Source of the DNA: Gemmatimonadota bacterium
Lineage (GTDB): Bacteria > Gemmatimonadota > Gemmatimonadetes > Gemmatimonadales > Gemmatimonadaceae
Length of the DNA stretch: 64,000 bases
NCBI GenBank assembly: GCA_016874035.1
Contig: VGVM01000006.1
Span: 1-64,000 of the forward strand
Reading direction: 5' to 3'
A program made the translations under genes and the position numbers. Shown in pieces: positions 37,301 to 45,898 of the stretch. Under the pieces are notes generated by a model. It was not told where the DNA came from, did no database searches, and was given only the letters and a program-made list of their open reading frames with translations. Position 1 is the stretch's first letter; the number at the start of each line of letters is the position of its first letter.

Positions 37301-38289
37301 CCGCCGCCGTCATCGGGGCGGGGGCGTGGGGCACCGCGCTGGCCGCGCTGCTCGCCGAGAACGGCCACGCGACGACGATCTGGGCGCACGAGCCCGACGT
37401 CGCAGACGGGATCGCGCGCAGCCATGAGAATGCGCGCTTCTTGCCCGGCGTGACCCTTCCCGTGACACTCAAGGCGTCGTTCAATCTCGACGAGGCGCTG
37501 GCGGAGGCTGATGTCGTCGTGGCGGCCGCGCCAAGCCACGTCCTTCGGGCCGTGCTCGCGGCCGCGGCGCCGCACGTGAAGGAAGGTGCAACCATTGTCG
37601 TGGCGTCGAAGGGGATCGAGCGTGCGACGCTGGCGCTCATGTCGGACGTCGCCGCCGCGTGCCTGCCAGGACGCCCGATTGTCGCGTTCAGCGGGCCGAG
37701 CTTCGCAGCCGAGGTCGCAGCGGGGCAGCCCACGGCAATCGTGGCGGCGTCGGTGGATGCCGACGCGGCGACGCGCGTGCAGCAGGCGTTTCGCTCGCCA
37801 TCCTTCCGGGTGTACACCCACGACGACGTGACGGGTGTCGAACTCGGCGGATCGCTCAAGAACGTCATGGCGGTGGCGACCGGCATCGCCGACGGCCTGC
37901 AACTCGGCTTCAACGCGCGCGCCGCGCTCATTACCCGCGGCCTCGCCGAGATGCAGCGGCTGGCGACGCGGATGGGGGCCCGGCCGGCCACGCTGTCCGG
38001 ACTCGCCGGGATCGGCGACCTCGTCCTGACGTGCACCGGCTCGCTGTCCCGCAACCGCACGATCGGCCTCGAAATCGGGAGAGGGAAGACGCTGTCCGAA
38101 GCGCTCGCCGGGCGTGAGACCGTCGCCGAAGGCGTGACGACCACCGAAAGCGCACACATGCTCGCGCAGCGCGAGGGCGTGGACATGCCGATCGTCGCGG
38201 CCGTGCACCGCATCTTGTTCGAGCGCCAGCCCGCGCGGTGGGCGCTTGTTGAACTGATGGGCCGCGAGTTGCGCGGCGAGGAGGATTGA
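37297..38289 (+). CDS. gpsA: Glycerol-3-phosphate dehydrogenase [NAD(P)+]
   Basis: GpsA reduces dihydroxyacetone phosphate to glycerol 3-phosphate for phospholipid synthesis. The 330-residue product has GAGAWGTALA (Rossmann) at residues 6-15, FSGPSFAAEVAAGQPTA near 130-146, and the conserved ELGGSLKNVMAVATGIADG (catalytic Lys) near residue 185-203. It follows plsY with a four-base overlap, so both precursor steps are made together. The next gene starts within its stop (TGATG). Confidence 0.96.
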   Translation: MTAAVIGAGAWGTALAALLAENGHATTIWAHEPDVADGIARSHENARFLPGVTLPVTLKASFNLDEALAEADVVVAAAPSHVLRAVLAAAAPHVKEGATIVVASKGIERATLALMSDVAAACLPGRPIVAFSGPSFAAEVAAGQPTAIVAASVDADAATRVQQAFRSPSFRVYTHDDVTGVELGGSLKNVMAVATGIADGLQLGFNARAALITRGLAEMQRLATRMGARPATLSGLAGIGDLVLTCTGSLSRNRTIGLEIGRGKTLSEALAGRETVAEGVTTTESAHMLAQREGVDMPIVAAVHRILFERQPARWALVELMGRELRGEED

Positions 38290-38663
38290 TGGCGACCCGC
38301 CCGGCGGAACGCCCCGAACCCGTACAGGAGTTCTTCTCGATCGGTGAAGTCTGCGAGATGACGGAGCTCAAGCCGCACGTGCTGCGGTACTGGGAATCCC
38401 AGTTCCGTTTCCTGAGCCCCGCCAAGAACCGGAGCGGGAACCGCGTGTACCAGCGGCGCGAGATCGAGATGATCCTGCTGGTCAAGCACCTGCTGTACGA
38501 CGAGAAATACACGATCGAAGGCGCACGGTTGCGGCTCGACGAAACGCGGCGCGCCGGCGGCATGAAGGCCGAAGCCCGCCGGGCACTCGACCTTGACTCG
38601 ATTCGCGCCATTGAGCGCGACTTGCGGGACATCCAGGCCCTCGCAAACGGAGACCGGCGTTGA
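38289..38663 (+). CDS. MerR-family transcriptional regulator
   Basis: The 124-residue protein has an N-terminal MerR-type winged helix (about 14-80): FFSIGEVCEMTELKPHVLRYWE is the typical helix-turn-helix, and NRVYQRREIEMILLV the wing and recognition region. The ligand-binding tail is short and Arg/Asp-rich with no metal-binding cysteines, so it is not a metal sensor of the CueR type. It probably regulates locally or responds to a small ligand; its target is unknown. The ATG at 38289 starts inside the gpsA stop, and its own stop overlaps the surE start. Confidence 0.85.
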   Translation: MATRPAERPEPVQEFFSIGEVCEMTELKPHVLRYWESQFRFLSPAKNRSGNRVYQRREIEMILLVKHLLYDEKYTIEGARLRLDETRRAGGMKAEARRALDLDSIRAIERDLRDIQALANGDRR

Positions 38664-39424
38664 TGCGCCTGCTCTGCAGCAACGACGACGGCATCCTCGC
38701 ACACGGCCTCGCGTGCCTCGAACGCGCCGCCGGCGAGCTCGGCGAGGTCTATGTCGTCGCGCCGGACCGGGAACAGAGCGCGATGAGTCACTCGCTGACG
38801 CTGCACCACCCGCTCCGACCAGTGCAATTGGGCGAACGCCGGTGGCAGGTGGACGGCACGCCGACCGATTGCGTCATGCTCGCCATCGAGGCGCTGCTTC
38901 CGCAGCGCCCCGATTTTGTGCTCAGCGGCGTCAACCACGGGCCGAACATGGGCGAGGACGTGCTCTATTCGGGCACGGTGGCGGCCGCGATGGAAGGGCT
39001 CGCGCTCGGCGTACCGGCGATCGCCGTGAGCTTCGCGGGCCGTGATTTCCTGTCACATCCCGATGCGCTCGAACCGCATGTCGAGCCGTTGGCGCGGCTC
39101 CTGCGACACCTGACCGCGCTCCCCGCGTTTCCCGCACATACGCTGCTCAACGTCAACATCCCGGCGATTCCTGCCGCGGAGATCCAGGGCGTCCGCCTGA
39201 CGCGGCTCGGTCGCCGCGTGTTCTCGGACTCCGTTGCGCGGATGAAGGACCCCTGGGGGCGTCCGATCTACTGGATCGGCGGTGGGTCGGTCACCTGGAG
39301 TGCGGGCGAGGGCACCGACGTGGACGCCGTGCGAAGCGGCTTCATTTCCGTGACACCACTGCACCTGGACGCCACGCACCAGGCACGCTTGGACGATGCG
39401 GACGAGTGGTGGCGCCAGCCGTGA
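38663..39424 (+). CDS. surE: 5'/3'-nucleotidase SurE
   Basis: SurE is a metal-dependent phosphatase of nucleoside monophosphates and related phosphates, linked to stress and stationary survival. The 253-residue protein begins LLCSNDDGI with the Asp-Asp metal site, has APDREQSAMSHSLTL near residue 33-47, and SGVNHGPNMGEDVLYSGTVAAAMEG near residue 90-114. The ATG at 38663 is shared with the MerR stop (TGATG). pcm follows with a GTGA overlap; the surE-pcm pair is also found in gamma-proteobacteria. Confidence 0.95.
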   Translation: MRLLCSNDDGILAHGLACLERAAGELGEVYVVAPDREQSAMSHSLTLHHPLRPVQLGERRWQVDGTPTDCVMLAIEALLPQRPDFVLSGVNHGPNMGEDVLYSGTVAAAMEGLALGVPAIAVSFAGRDFLSHPDALEPHVEPLARLLRHLTALPAFPAHTLLNVNIPAIPAAEIQGVRLTRLGRRVFSDSVARMKDPWGRPIYWIGGGSVTWSAGEGTDVDAVRSGFISVTPLHLDATHQARLDDADEWWRQP

Positions 39425-40071
39425 CCGCGCCCCCGCAACTGACCGGCGCCCGACGCCGCCTGGTTGAAGAACTGCGACACAAGGGAATCCGCTCGGAGGC
39501 GGTGCTGGATGCGATCGCGAAGACGCCGCGGCACGTGTTCGTGCCCACCGGCGTCGCGCACCGTGCGTACGAAGATTCGGCCTTGCCGATCGGCTCCGGC
39601 CAGACCATCAGCCAGCCGTATGTCCACGCCCGTTCCCTCGAACTCGCCGCGATCACGCCGACGGACACGGTGCTCGAGGTCGGCACCGGCTCGGGATACC
39701 AAAGCGCGCTGCTCGGCGCGCTGGCGGGCACCGTGTACAGCATCGAGACGGTCGCGCCCCTGGCGGACCGCGCACGCGAGGCGTTGCGGCTCGCGGGAAC
39801 AACGAACGTCCACGTCATCGTCGGGGACGGGTCCGCGGGTTGGGCGGCGAACGCCCCGTATGACGCCATCATTGTCAGCGCGGCGGCGCCGTCCGTGCCC
39901 GCACCGCTGGTGTCGCAACTCGCTGAGGGCGGCCGCCTTGTCGTGCCCGTCGGGGATCGCGAGGCGCAGCGACTCATCCTCGCCACCCGCCGCGGTACCC
40001 GCATCGTGCAATCAGACGGCGAGCCCGTGCGGTTCGTCCCGCTGCTGGGCGAACACGGCTGGTCGGCATGA
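39421..40071 (+). CDS. pcm: Protein-L-isoaspartate O-methyltransferase
   Basis: Pcm repairs isoaspartyl residues in aged proteins using SAM. The 216-residue protein has RHVFVP near residue 40, LPIGSGQTISQPYV near residue 56-69, and the SAM-binding LEVGTGSGYQSALLG near residue 86-100, the standard Pcm set. GTG at 39421 overlaps the surE stop; an in-frame GTG at 39406 lies five codons upstream inside surE. The stop overlaps the apt start (ATGA). Confidence 0.94.
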   Translation: MTAPPQLTGARRRLVEELRHKGIRSEAVLDAIAKTPRHVFVPTGVAHRAYEDSALPIGSGQTISQPYVHARSLELAAITPTDTVLEVGTGSGYQSALLGALAGTVYSIETVAPLADRAREALRLAGTTNVHVIVGDGSAGWAANAPYDAIIVSAAAPSVPAPLVSQLAEGGRLVVPVGDREAQRLILATRRGTRIVQSDGEPVRFVPLLGEHGWSA

Positions 40072-40595
40072 CTTCCGCCGCGACCGCGGCGCGGGCGTTG
40101 ATTCGCGACGTCCCCGACTTTCCGAAACGCGGTATCCTCTTTCGGGACATCACGCCGCTGTTGGCGGACAGCGCCGCATTTCGCGCCGCCACGGAGGCAA
40201 TGGCTGACGCGTTCCGCGCGCATCACATCTCGCATGTCGTCGGGATCGAGAGCCGCGGCTTCCTGCTGGGCACGCCGATCTCGCTCGCGCTCGACGCGTC
40301 GTTCGTGCCGATGCGAAAGCCCGGGAAACTGCCGGCGGCGGTGGTCAAGGAATCCTATGCGCTCGAGTACGGGACCGACGCGCTCGAGATGCACGCCGAC
40401 GCCGTGAAGGTCGGCGCGCGGGTCCTGGTGGTGGACGACGTGCTCGCGACGGGCGGGACGGCGGCGGCAGCGTGCCGCCTCATTGAACGCTGCGGCGCGA
40501 CGGTCATCGGTTGCTCGTTCCTGATCGAGCTGTCCGCCTTGGGTGGCCGCGCGGCGCTTGGCGGCCGGCCCAGCGCCGCGCTGATCACGTATTAG
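40068..40595 (+). CDS. apt: Adenine phosphoribosyltransferase
   Basis: Apt salvages adenine to AMP using PRPP. The 175-residue protein has the PRPP-binding signature VLVVDDVLATGGTAAAAC near residue 122-139 and the typical N-terminus with DFPKRGILFRDITPLL near residue 16-31. It overlaps the pcm stop and is the last gene before the tRNA. Confidence 0.96.
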   Translation: MTSAATAARALIRDVPDFPKRGILFRDITPLLADSAAFRAATEAMADAFRAHHISHVVGIESRGFLLGTPISLALDASFVPMRKPGKLPAAVVKESYALEYGTDALEMHADAVKVGARVLVVDDVLATGGTAAAACRLIERCGATVIGCSFLIELSALGGRAALGGRPSAALITY

Positions 40596-40624
40596 CGCCA
40601 CGCCGCCGGGATCCGGATCAGTGG

Positions 40625-40751
<127 letters not shown>

Positions 40752-40753
<2 letters not shown>

Positions 40754-40780
40754 GACAGATATACCCCCTGGGGGTATATT
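40752..40780 (+). promoter_or_regulatory. copA promoter
   Basis: TGGACA (40752-40757) and TATATT (40775-40780) are separated by exactly 17 bases. The start codon of copA is at 40786, six bases after the -10 box, so transcription would begin at about the start codon and the mRNA would be leaderless. The CsoR operator fills the spacer. Confidence 0.65.
40759..40779 (+). promoter_or_regulatory. CsoR-type operator (copper repressor site)
   Basis: A perfect 10-bp inverted repeat with one central base, atataccccc-t-gggggtatat, matches the known CsoR/RcnR class of operators (two runs of C and G flanked by TA-rich ends). It lies between the -35 and -10 boxes of copA. The csoR gene is in the same operon, so repression without copper would be autoregulatory. 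Confidence 0.88.
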
Positions 40781-40785
40781 GAGGC

Positions 40786-43182
40786 ATGTCCCGATCACTC
40801 CCGATTCACGCCGACTCGACGCCGGCGGCCGCGCCCGACCCGACGGCCGAGCAGGATCGCGTCGAATTCGCCGTCGAAGGCATGCACTGCGCGGCATGTG
40901 TCGGACGCGTGCAGCAGGCCATCGGTTCCGTTCCCGGTGTCACCCATGCGGCCGTGAACCTGATGACGAAGGCGGCTTACGTGACCTTCGACGGCGACAA
41001 GGTGCCGATCGCCGCCATCCAGTCGCGCGTCGCCGACGAGGGGTACACGCTCACGCCGCGGAATGTCGGGTCGGGCGCGGGGCCGGGACCGGGCCGTCCA
41101 CCCGGGTCCGAGGCGGATCGGCACGCAACAGGCCATTCCATTAATCCGGCGCCAAGCGCAGGCACGGGCTCCGCCGGCCATGACCACGCCGCAAGCCGCG
41201 GGCAGCGCCTGCTCTGGGCGAAGGCGGCCGCGTCCCTCGCGGTAGGCGCGCTCGGCATGAGCATGCCCATGGACGGCGCGCACGAGGCCTTCGCCCCATC
41301 GGGGGTGGTGCAGGCGTTCGCGGCCACGGGGATCATGCTCTGGGCGGGCCGGCACTTCTATTCGCGGGCATTGGCCGCGCTCCGTCATGGCGCGGCGGAC
41401 ATGAACGTCCTCGTTGCCCTCGGCACCCTCGCGGCGTGGTTGTATTCGACGGTCGCGCTCGCCACGCCGCACGTGCTCGCGAGCGCGGGCGTCCCGGCGC
41501 ATTTGTACTACGAGGCCATCGCGTTCATTATCGGCTTCCTCCTGGTCGGCAACGCGCTCGACGCCCGGGCGCGCACTGAGGCCTCGAAGGCGGTCGAAGG
41601 CCTGGTCGCACTGGTGCCCGACGTGGCGACACTGGTCACGCCGAACGGGGATCGTGAGGTTCCCGCCGGGTCCCTGGCGGCCGGCGACCTGGTGCTCGTC
41701 CGCGCGGGAGCGCGAGTTCCGGCGGACGGCGTAGTGGAGCAGGGCACCAGCGGAGTGGACGAATCCGCCGTCACCGGCGAAGCCATGCCCTCGACCAAGC
41801 GAGCGGGCGACGCCGTCGTGGCCGGCACCCTCAGCACGGACGGCGTCCTGCACGTGCGCGTGCGGGCGTCGGGCCGCGAAACGCTGATCGCGCGCATCGC
41901 GCTGCTGATGCAGCAGGCGCAAGGGGAACGCGCGGCCGTGGAGTCGCTGGTGGATCGCATCGCCGCGGTGTTCGTTCCGGTCGTTGTCGCGATCGCATTG
42001 GCAACGGCCGCGGTCTGGTTGGTGGTCGGCGGAGTCGGTGCGGCGGGATCCGCGCTGAGCGCAGCGGTCGCCGTGCTGATCATTGCGTGCCCGTGCGCAA
42101 TGGGGCTTGCAGTCCCCGCCGCAGTCGTCGTTGCCACCGGTCGCGGCGCCCAGCTGGGGGTGCTGGTGAAGGGCGGCGGCGCGCTTCAACGCGCCGCGTC
42201 GGTCACGCGCGTCGCGCTCGACAAGACCGGAACGCTCACGGCGGGTGAGATGCGCGTCACGGACGTAACTCCGATCGGGTTTTCGGTTGACGAGGTCCTG
42301 GCCCTTGCCGCCGCGACCGAACGCGGGTCATCCCATCCGGTGGCGGCGGCGATCGCTCGGGCCGCGATGGAGAAGGGGATTTCGATCCCGGATGCGACCG
42401 GGCACACGGTCCGGCCCGGCGAAGGCGCGAGTGCACTGATCGCGGGATCCGAGGTCCGGGTCGGCTCGGCGTCGTTTGCCGGAGCGACCGCCGGGGGAGT
42501 CCCGGCGCGCGGCATCGGCGCGCGGGAAAGCGGTCCGCCTCACACGGCAACCGGGGCCGCCTCGACGACCGTCGCCGTCTCGCGCGAGAAGCGGGTGATC
42601 GCCTGGATCTCCCTGGCGGACTCGGTGCGCGACACATCTCCCGCCGCGGTCCGTCGCCTACACCGCCTTGGCATCGCGACGTCCGTGCTGAGTGGCGACC
42701 GCCCCGAGGTCGTTGCCGCCGTCGCGCAGGCCGTGGGGATCGCCGATGCGCGGGGCGGCGTTGCCCCCGACGAGAAACTCCGTGCCGTCGCCGCATGGCA
42801 AGCGAACGGCGATGTCGTCGCGATGGTGGGCGACGGGGTGAACGACGCACCCGCGCTCGCGAAATCCGACGTCGGCATCGCCGTCCACCGGGGCACCGAC
42901 CTCGCGGCCGATGCCGCGGACGTGGTGCTCATGCGGCCAGGGCTCGACGGGGTGGCCGACACCATTGTCCTCGCGCGCGCAACCATGCGCGTCATCCGCG
43001 AGAATCTCTGGTGGGCGTTCGGCTACAATGTGATCGCGATCCCGCTCGCCGCCGGGATGCTCTACCCGTGGACCGGCATACTCCTGAGCCCGGTCGTCGC
43101 AAGCATTGCGATGGCGGCGAGTTCCGTCAGCGTCGTCGCCAACAGCCTTCGCCTTCGCCGCGTTGCGGCCAACCGATCATGA
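40786..43182 (+). CDS. copA: Copper-exporting P-type ATPase
   Basis: CopA pumps Cu(I) out of the cytoplasm. The 798-residue protein has one N-terminal heavy-metal domain with CAAC at residues 35-38, a Pro/Gly/His-rich linker (about 85-135), about eight membrane segments, the metal-site CPC at 435-437, the phosphorylated D479 in DKTGTLT, the HP motif in SSHPVAAAI, and GDGVNDAPAL near residue 685. CPC and the single CxxC domain fit Cu(I) transport. It is regulated by the operator upstream, and its stop overlaps csoR. Zinc or silver specificity would need other motifs and is unlikely. Confidence 0.93.
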   Translation: MSRSLPIHADSTPAAAPDPTAEQDRVEFAVEGMHCAACVGRVQQAIGSVPGVTHAAVNLMTKAAYVTFDGDKVPIAAIQSRVADEGYTLTPRNVGSGAGPGPGRPPGSEADRHATGHSINPAPSAGTGSAGHDHAASRGQRLLWAKAAASLAVGALGMSMPMDGAHEAFAPSGVVQAFAATGIMLWAGRHFYSRALAALRHGAADMNVLVALGTLAAWLYSTVALATPHVLASAGVPAHLYYEAIAFIIGFLLVGNALDARARTEASKAVEGLVALVPDVATLVTPNGDREVPAGSLAAGDLVLVRAGARVPADGVVEQGTSGVDESAVTGEAMPSTKRAGDAVVAGTLSTDGVLHVRVRASGRETLIARIALLMQQAQGERAAVESLVDRIAAVFVPVVVAIALATAAVWLVVGGVGAAGSALSAAVAVLIIACPCAMGLAVPAAVVVATGRGAQLGVLVKGGGALQRAASVTRVALDKTGTLTAGEMRVTDVTPIGFSVDEVLALAAATERGSSHPVAAAIARAAMEKGISIPDATGHTVRPGEGASALIAGSEVRVGSASFAGATAGGVPARGIGARESGPPHTATGAASTTVAVSREKRVIAWISLADSVRDTSPAAVRRLHRLGIATSVLSGDRPEVVAAVAQAVGIADARGGVAPDEKLRAVAAWQANGDVVAMVGDGVNDAPALAKSDVGIAVHRGTDLAADAADVVLMRPGLDGVADTIVLARATMRVIRENLWWAFGYNVIAIPLAAGMLYPWTGILLSPVVASIAMAASSVSVVANSLRLRRVAANRS

Positions 43183-43514
43183 AGAAACCGACACGAACAC
43201 CCCGCAAGCGGGCCGGCTTCCCTCCGCGGCATGCCATGGCCGTTACCACCGACGAACGTGAAGCGAACCTCCGGCGATTGCGCCGCGCCGAAGGCCAGAT
43301 CCGCGGAATCCAGCGAATGGTCGAGACCGACCGCTACTGCGCCGACATCCTGGCCCAGATTTCGGCGGTGCAGCAGGCGCTGCAGGGGGTCAGCCGCGAA
43401 CTGATGCGCCACCACCTGCGGCACTGTGTCCAGCACGCCTTCGCCGACGGCGGAAGCCAGGCCCGGGCGATGGAGGACGAGCTCCTCACGCTGACCTTCT
43501 CCCACCTGCGTTAG
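43179..43514 (+). CDS. csoR: CsoR-family copper-sensing repressor
   Basis: CsoR binds Cu(I) and then leaves its operator. The 111-residue helical protein carries the three copper ligands at the spacing known from Mycobacterium tuberculosis CsoR: C54, H79 (+25) and C83 (+29). It starts with about 20 basic residues absent from many relatives. ATG at 43179 overlaps the copA stop; an internal ATG at 43236 would still keep all ligands. It is cotranscribed with copA and most likely controls it through the 21-base operator. Confidence 0.92.
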   Translation: MKKPTRTPRKRAGFPPRHAMAVTTDEREANLRRLRRAEGQIRGIQRMVETDRYCADILAQISAVQQALQGVSRELMRHHLRHCVQHAFADGGSQARAMEDELLTLTFSHLR

Positions 43515-43558
43515 GGAAGTCACGCGGCTATTTTTCAAGGCTACAGGAGATCAATCGT

Positions 43559-44215
43559 ATGGGCACCGCCGCAACACCTGACAGCGAAGTCGAACTGACG
43601 CTCGAGTCGCTCCGCGACTGGGTATCGAGGAACCGCAACGTCGTCATTGGCGTATCCTCGGGCCTGGTCGTACTGATCGGCGCCGGGATGTTCTGGAAGC
43701 AATCCAACCGCCTCAAGGCCGACCGCGCGGAATCGGCGTTCATGACTGCCCAGAACGCGTTCTACTCGGGGAACCCGGCGCTGGCCAAGACCGACTTGGA
43801 GAAGCTCGTGGACCGCTATCCGGGGACCCCCGGTGCGATTCAGGCACGGCTGCTCCTGGCGCAGATCCACTACGGCGACGGCAAGTTCGAGGACGGGATC
43901 AAGGTGCTGAGCGCCGCCAACCCGTCCGAACGCCATTTCAAGGCCGCTGTTCAGGAAATGCTGGCCGCCGGGTACGCAGACTCCAAGCAGCCGGCCAAGG
44001 CAGCCGAGCACTACGTGGCAGCCGCGGAAGCCGCACCGTTCGACGCGGACAAGCACGTATTCCGCGCCGATGCCGCGCGGATGTACATGGCCGCGGGCGA
44101 CACGTCGGCAGCCCGGAAGATCTGGGAACCGATGGCCGCCGACTCAGAGTCGCCGCTGCAGAACGAAGCAAAGGTCCGCCTCGGGGAGCTCCGAGGCCGA
44201 GCAGCCGGCAGCTAG
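43559..44215 (+). CDS. YfgM-like single-pass TPR membrane protein
   Basis: The 218-residue protein has a short cytoplasmic N-terminus, one membrane helix (about residues 29-48, VVIGVSSGLVVLIGAGMF) and a periplasmic part made of TPR-like repeats (about 55-210). This is the layout of YfgM, an ancillary subunit of the SecYEG/PpiD translocon, and of related envelope-quality-control proteins. A good AGGAG site (43545-43549) stands nine bases before the ATG. It does not belong to copA functionally and is the last plus-strand gene before the convergent block. Confidence 0.7.
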   Translation: MGTAATPDSEVELTLESLRDWVSRNRNVVIGVSSGLVVLIGAGMFWKQSNRLKADRAESAFMTAQNAFYSGNPALAKTDLEKLVDRYPGTPGAIQARLLLAQIHYGDGKFEDGIKVLSAANPSERHFKAAVQEMLAAGYADSKQPAKAAEHYVAAAEAAPFDADKHVFRADAARMYMAAGDTSAARKIWEPMAADSESPLQNEAKVRLGELRGRAAGS

Positions 44216-44290
44216 CGTAAGTCCTTTCCCAACAAGGCGGTAAGCGAGTTCGCCTCACACGTTGCACGATATAGCCGGCTTTCTGTGTAG

Positions 44291-44327
44291 TGCCGATAAT
44301 ATGTATTATGTAAACTAGTTGTCGGCA
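44291..44327. other. AT-rich hairpin between convergent genes
   Basis: The 138-base gap between the TPR gene and dapF contains a strongly AT-rich island in very GC-rich DNA. Its core is a 9-bp imperfect stem (44291-44299 with 44319-44327, one wobble) with a second palindrome inside the loop (ATAATA-TG-TATTAT, 44296-44309). It could end both convergent transcripts, but neither arm is followed by a T-tract. No ORF or RNA gene is recognised here. Confidence 0.4.
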
Positions 44328-44353
44328 TTGGCGTGGAAAACCGCCGGCGAGGT

Positions 44354-45154
44354 CTAACCCGCCAGCTCCCCGTGAAAGACCAGCCGCCCCTCGCCGCGCA
44401 AGGCGGGCCTCAAGGCCCCAGGGCTGCCCGACAGGCCCACCCGCACGGGCATTCCGGACGAAGTCCGGATGGTTACCGGCTGTGACGCCAGGCCCCAACT
44501 CGACAGCAAGATTGCCGAGGCCGCCGAGCCGGTGCCGCATGCCAGCGTCTCCCCCTCCACGCCGCGCTCGTAGGTCCGCATGCGCCACTCCGGCCCGGCT
44601 GCGGCGACGAAGTTGACGTTGGCGCCTGCTACGAGGCTTGGATGGTGCCGAAGCTCCCGGCCGCGGCGCGGCAGATCAACGGCCTCAACCGAGCCGACAA
44701 GCACCACCAGGTGCGGCACGCCCGTGTTCACAAACCCGATCCGTTGCTCGCCCGGTTCCGTGGCGATCCCGGCATCCACGCGCAGGTCCTGCGATGGCTG
44801 AAGGTCAATCTCCGGCCAACCGTCCTGCTGCCGAGCCGCGACGACGCCCGCATCGGTCCCGAACGAGAATCCGGACGGCGGACCAAGCCCGAGCCGGACA
44901 CCCAATGTCGTGGAGCACAGCGATGCGTTTCCGCATAGCTCACCGCGAGACCCGTCGCTGTTGTAGTACCGAATGGCAAATGCCTGGCCCGGCTCGGCAC
45001 GATCCACCACCACGAGACCGTCAGCGCCCACGCCTGTCCCGCGAGCGCAGATACGGCGCACCGATTCGGGAGCCTCGAGCGCATGCGTGTCGTGCCCCCG
45101 GCCGTCCACGAAGACGAAGTCGTTGCCCGAACCGGTCAACTTCCAGAACGGCAT
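44354..45154 (-). CDS. dapF: Diaminopimelate epimerase
   Basis: DapF converts LL- to meso-diaminopimelate, the peptidoglycan cross-linking amino acid and lysine precursor. The 266-residue protein starts MPFWKLTGSGNDF, as usual for the family. The catalytic cysteines are C74 in GELCGNASLC (slightly changed from the common CGNGxRC) and C206 in ACGTGS. The start at 45154 is chosen for this conserved N-terminus; an extension of 11 residues to 45187 is open but runs into the upstream gene. It is the last gene of the minus-strand glycosyl operon. Confidence 0.92.
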   Translation of the reverse strand: MPFWKLTGSGNDFVFVDGRGHDTHALEAPESVRRICARGTGVGADGLVVVDRAEPGQAFAIRYYNSDGSRGELCGNASLCSTTLGVRLGLGPPSGFSFGTDAGVVAARQQDGWPEIDLQPSQDLRVDAGIATEPGEQRIGFVNTGVPHLVVLVGSVEAVDLPRRGRELRHHPSLVAGANVNFVAAAGPEWRMRTYERGVEGETLACGTGSAASAILLSSWGLASQPVTIRTSSGMPVRVGLSGSPGALRPALRGEGRLVFHGELAG

Positions 45155-45159
45155 GCCCA

Positions 45160-45891
45160 CTACACGCGGCCGGTGATCGCCCACCATCGCAGGCGCCAGA
45201 CCATCAGCAACGCTTCACGGACGATCCCGCCGTGCATCTTGCTCGTGCCGTGCGTCCGGTCGCTGAAGACGATACCGATCTCCTTCCAGCGGAATCCCTT
45301 GCGAAACGCCCGGAAATTCATCTCGATCTGGAAGCCGTACCCGTTCGACCGCACGTCGCCAAGATCAATGGCCTCCAGCACCCGCCGGTGGAAGCACTTG
45401 TAGCCGGCGGTCAGGTCCCAGATGCGGAGCCCGGTGACCGTCCTGGCGTACACGTTGGCGAAGTAACTGAGCATCAGGCGCGACATCGGCCAGTCCGTGA
45501 CGGTCACGTTGCCATCGAGATATCGTGACCCGATGACGAAGTCGGCGTCCTGTGCCGCCTCGATGAACCGTGGGATGTCCTTGGGGTCATGCGAGAAATC
45601 CGCATCCATCTCCATGACGTACTCGTAGCTGCGCTGGAGCGCCCAGCGAAAGCCGTCACGGTACGCCGTCCCAAGGCCCAGCTTCCCCGCGCGTCGCAGG
45701 AGGTGCACCCGGCCGTTCGAGGCGGCGATTCCGGCCACGATGTCGCCGGTGCGATCGGGCGAGTTGTCATCCACGATCAGCACATGCGTGCGCGCGCTCG
45801 CCTGCTGCACGGCGTCAATGATCGCCGTAACGTTTTCCCGTTCGTTGTACGTCGGGACGATGACGAGGACATCCCCGGGCGCGGCAGTCAT
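45160..45891 (-). CDS. Polyprenol monophosphomannose synthase (GT2)
   Basis: The enzyme moves mannose (or another hexose) from a nucleotide sugar to a polyprenol phosphate carrier. The 243-residue protein is a GT-A enzyme of the Dpm1/Ppm1 type: LVIVPTYNERENV near residue 9-21, IVDDNSPDRTGDI near residue 38-50, MDADFSHDPKDI (the DxD-like Asp site), and GYKCFHRR near residue 175. There is no C-terminal membrane helix. It starts 7 bases from the YfhO-family gene, whose products would use the lipid-linked sugar. Confidence 0.88.
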   Translation of the reverse strand: MTAAPGDVLVIVPTYNERENVTAIIDAVQQASARTHVLIVDDNSPDRTGDIVAGIAASNGRVHLLRRAGKLGLGTAYRDGFRWALQRSYEYVMEMDADFSHDPKDIPRFIEAAQDADFVIGSRYLDGNVTVTDWPMSRLMLSYFANVYARTVTGLRIWDLTAGYKCFHRRVLEAIDLGDVRSNGYGFQIEMNFRAFRKGFRWKEIGIVFSDRTHGTSKMHGGIVREALLMVWRLRWWAITGRV

Positions 45892-45898
45892 CCGACGA

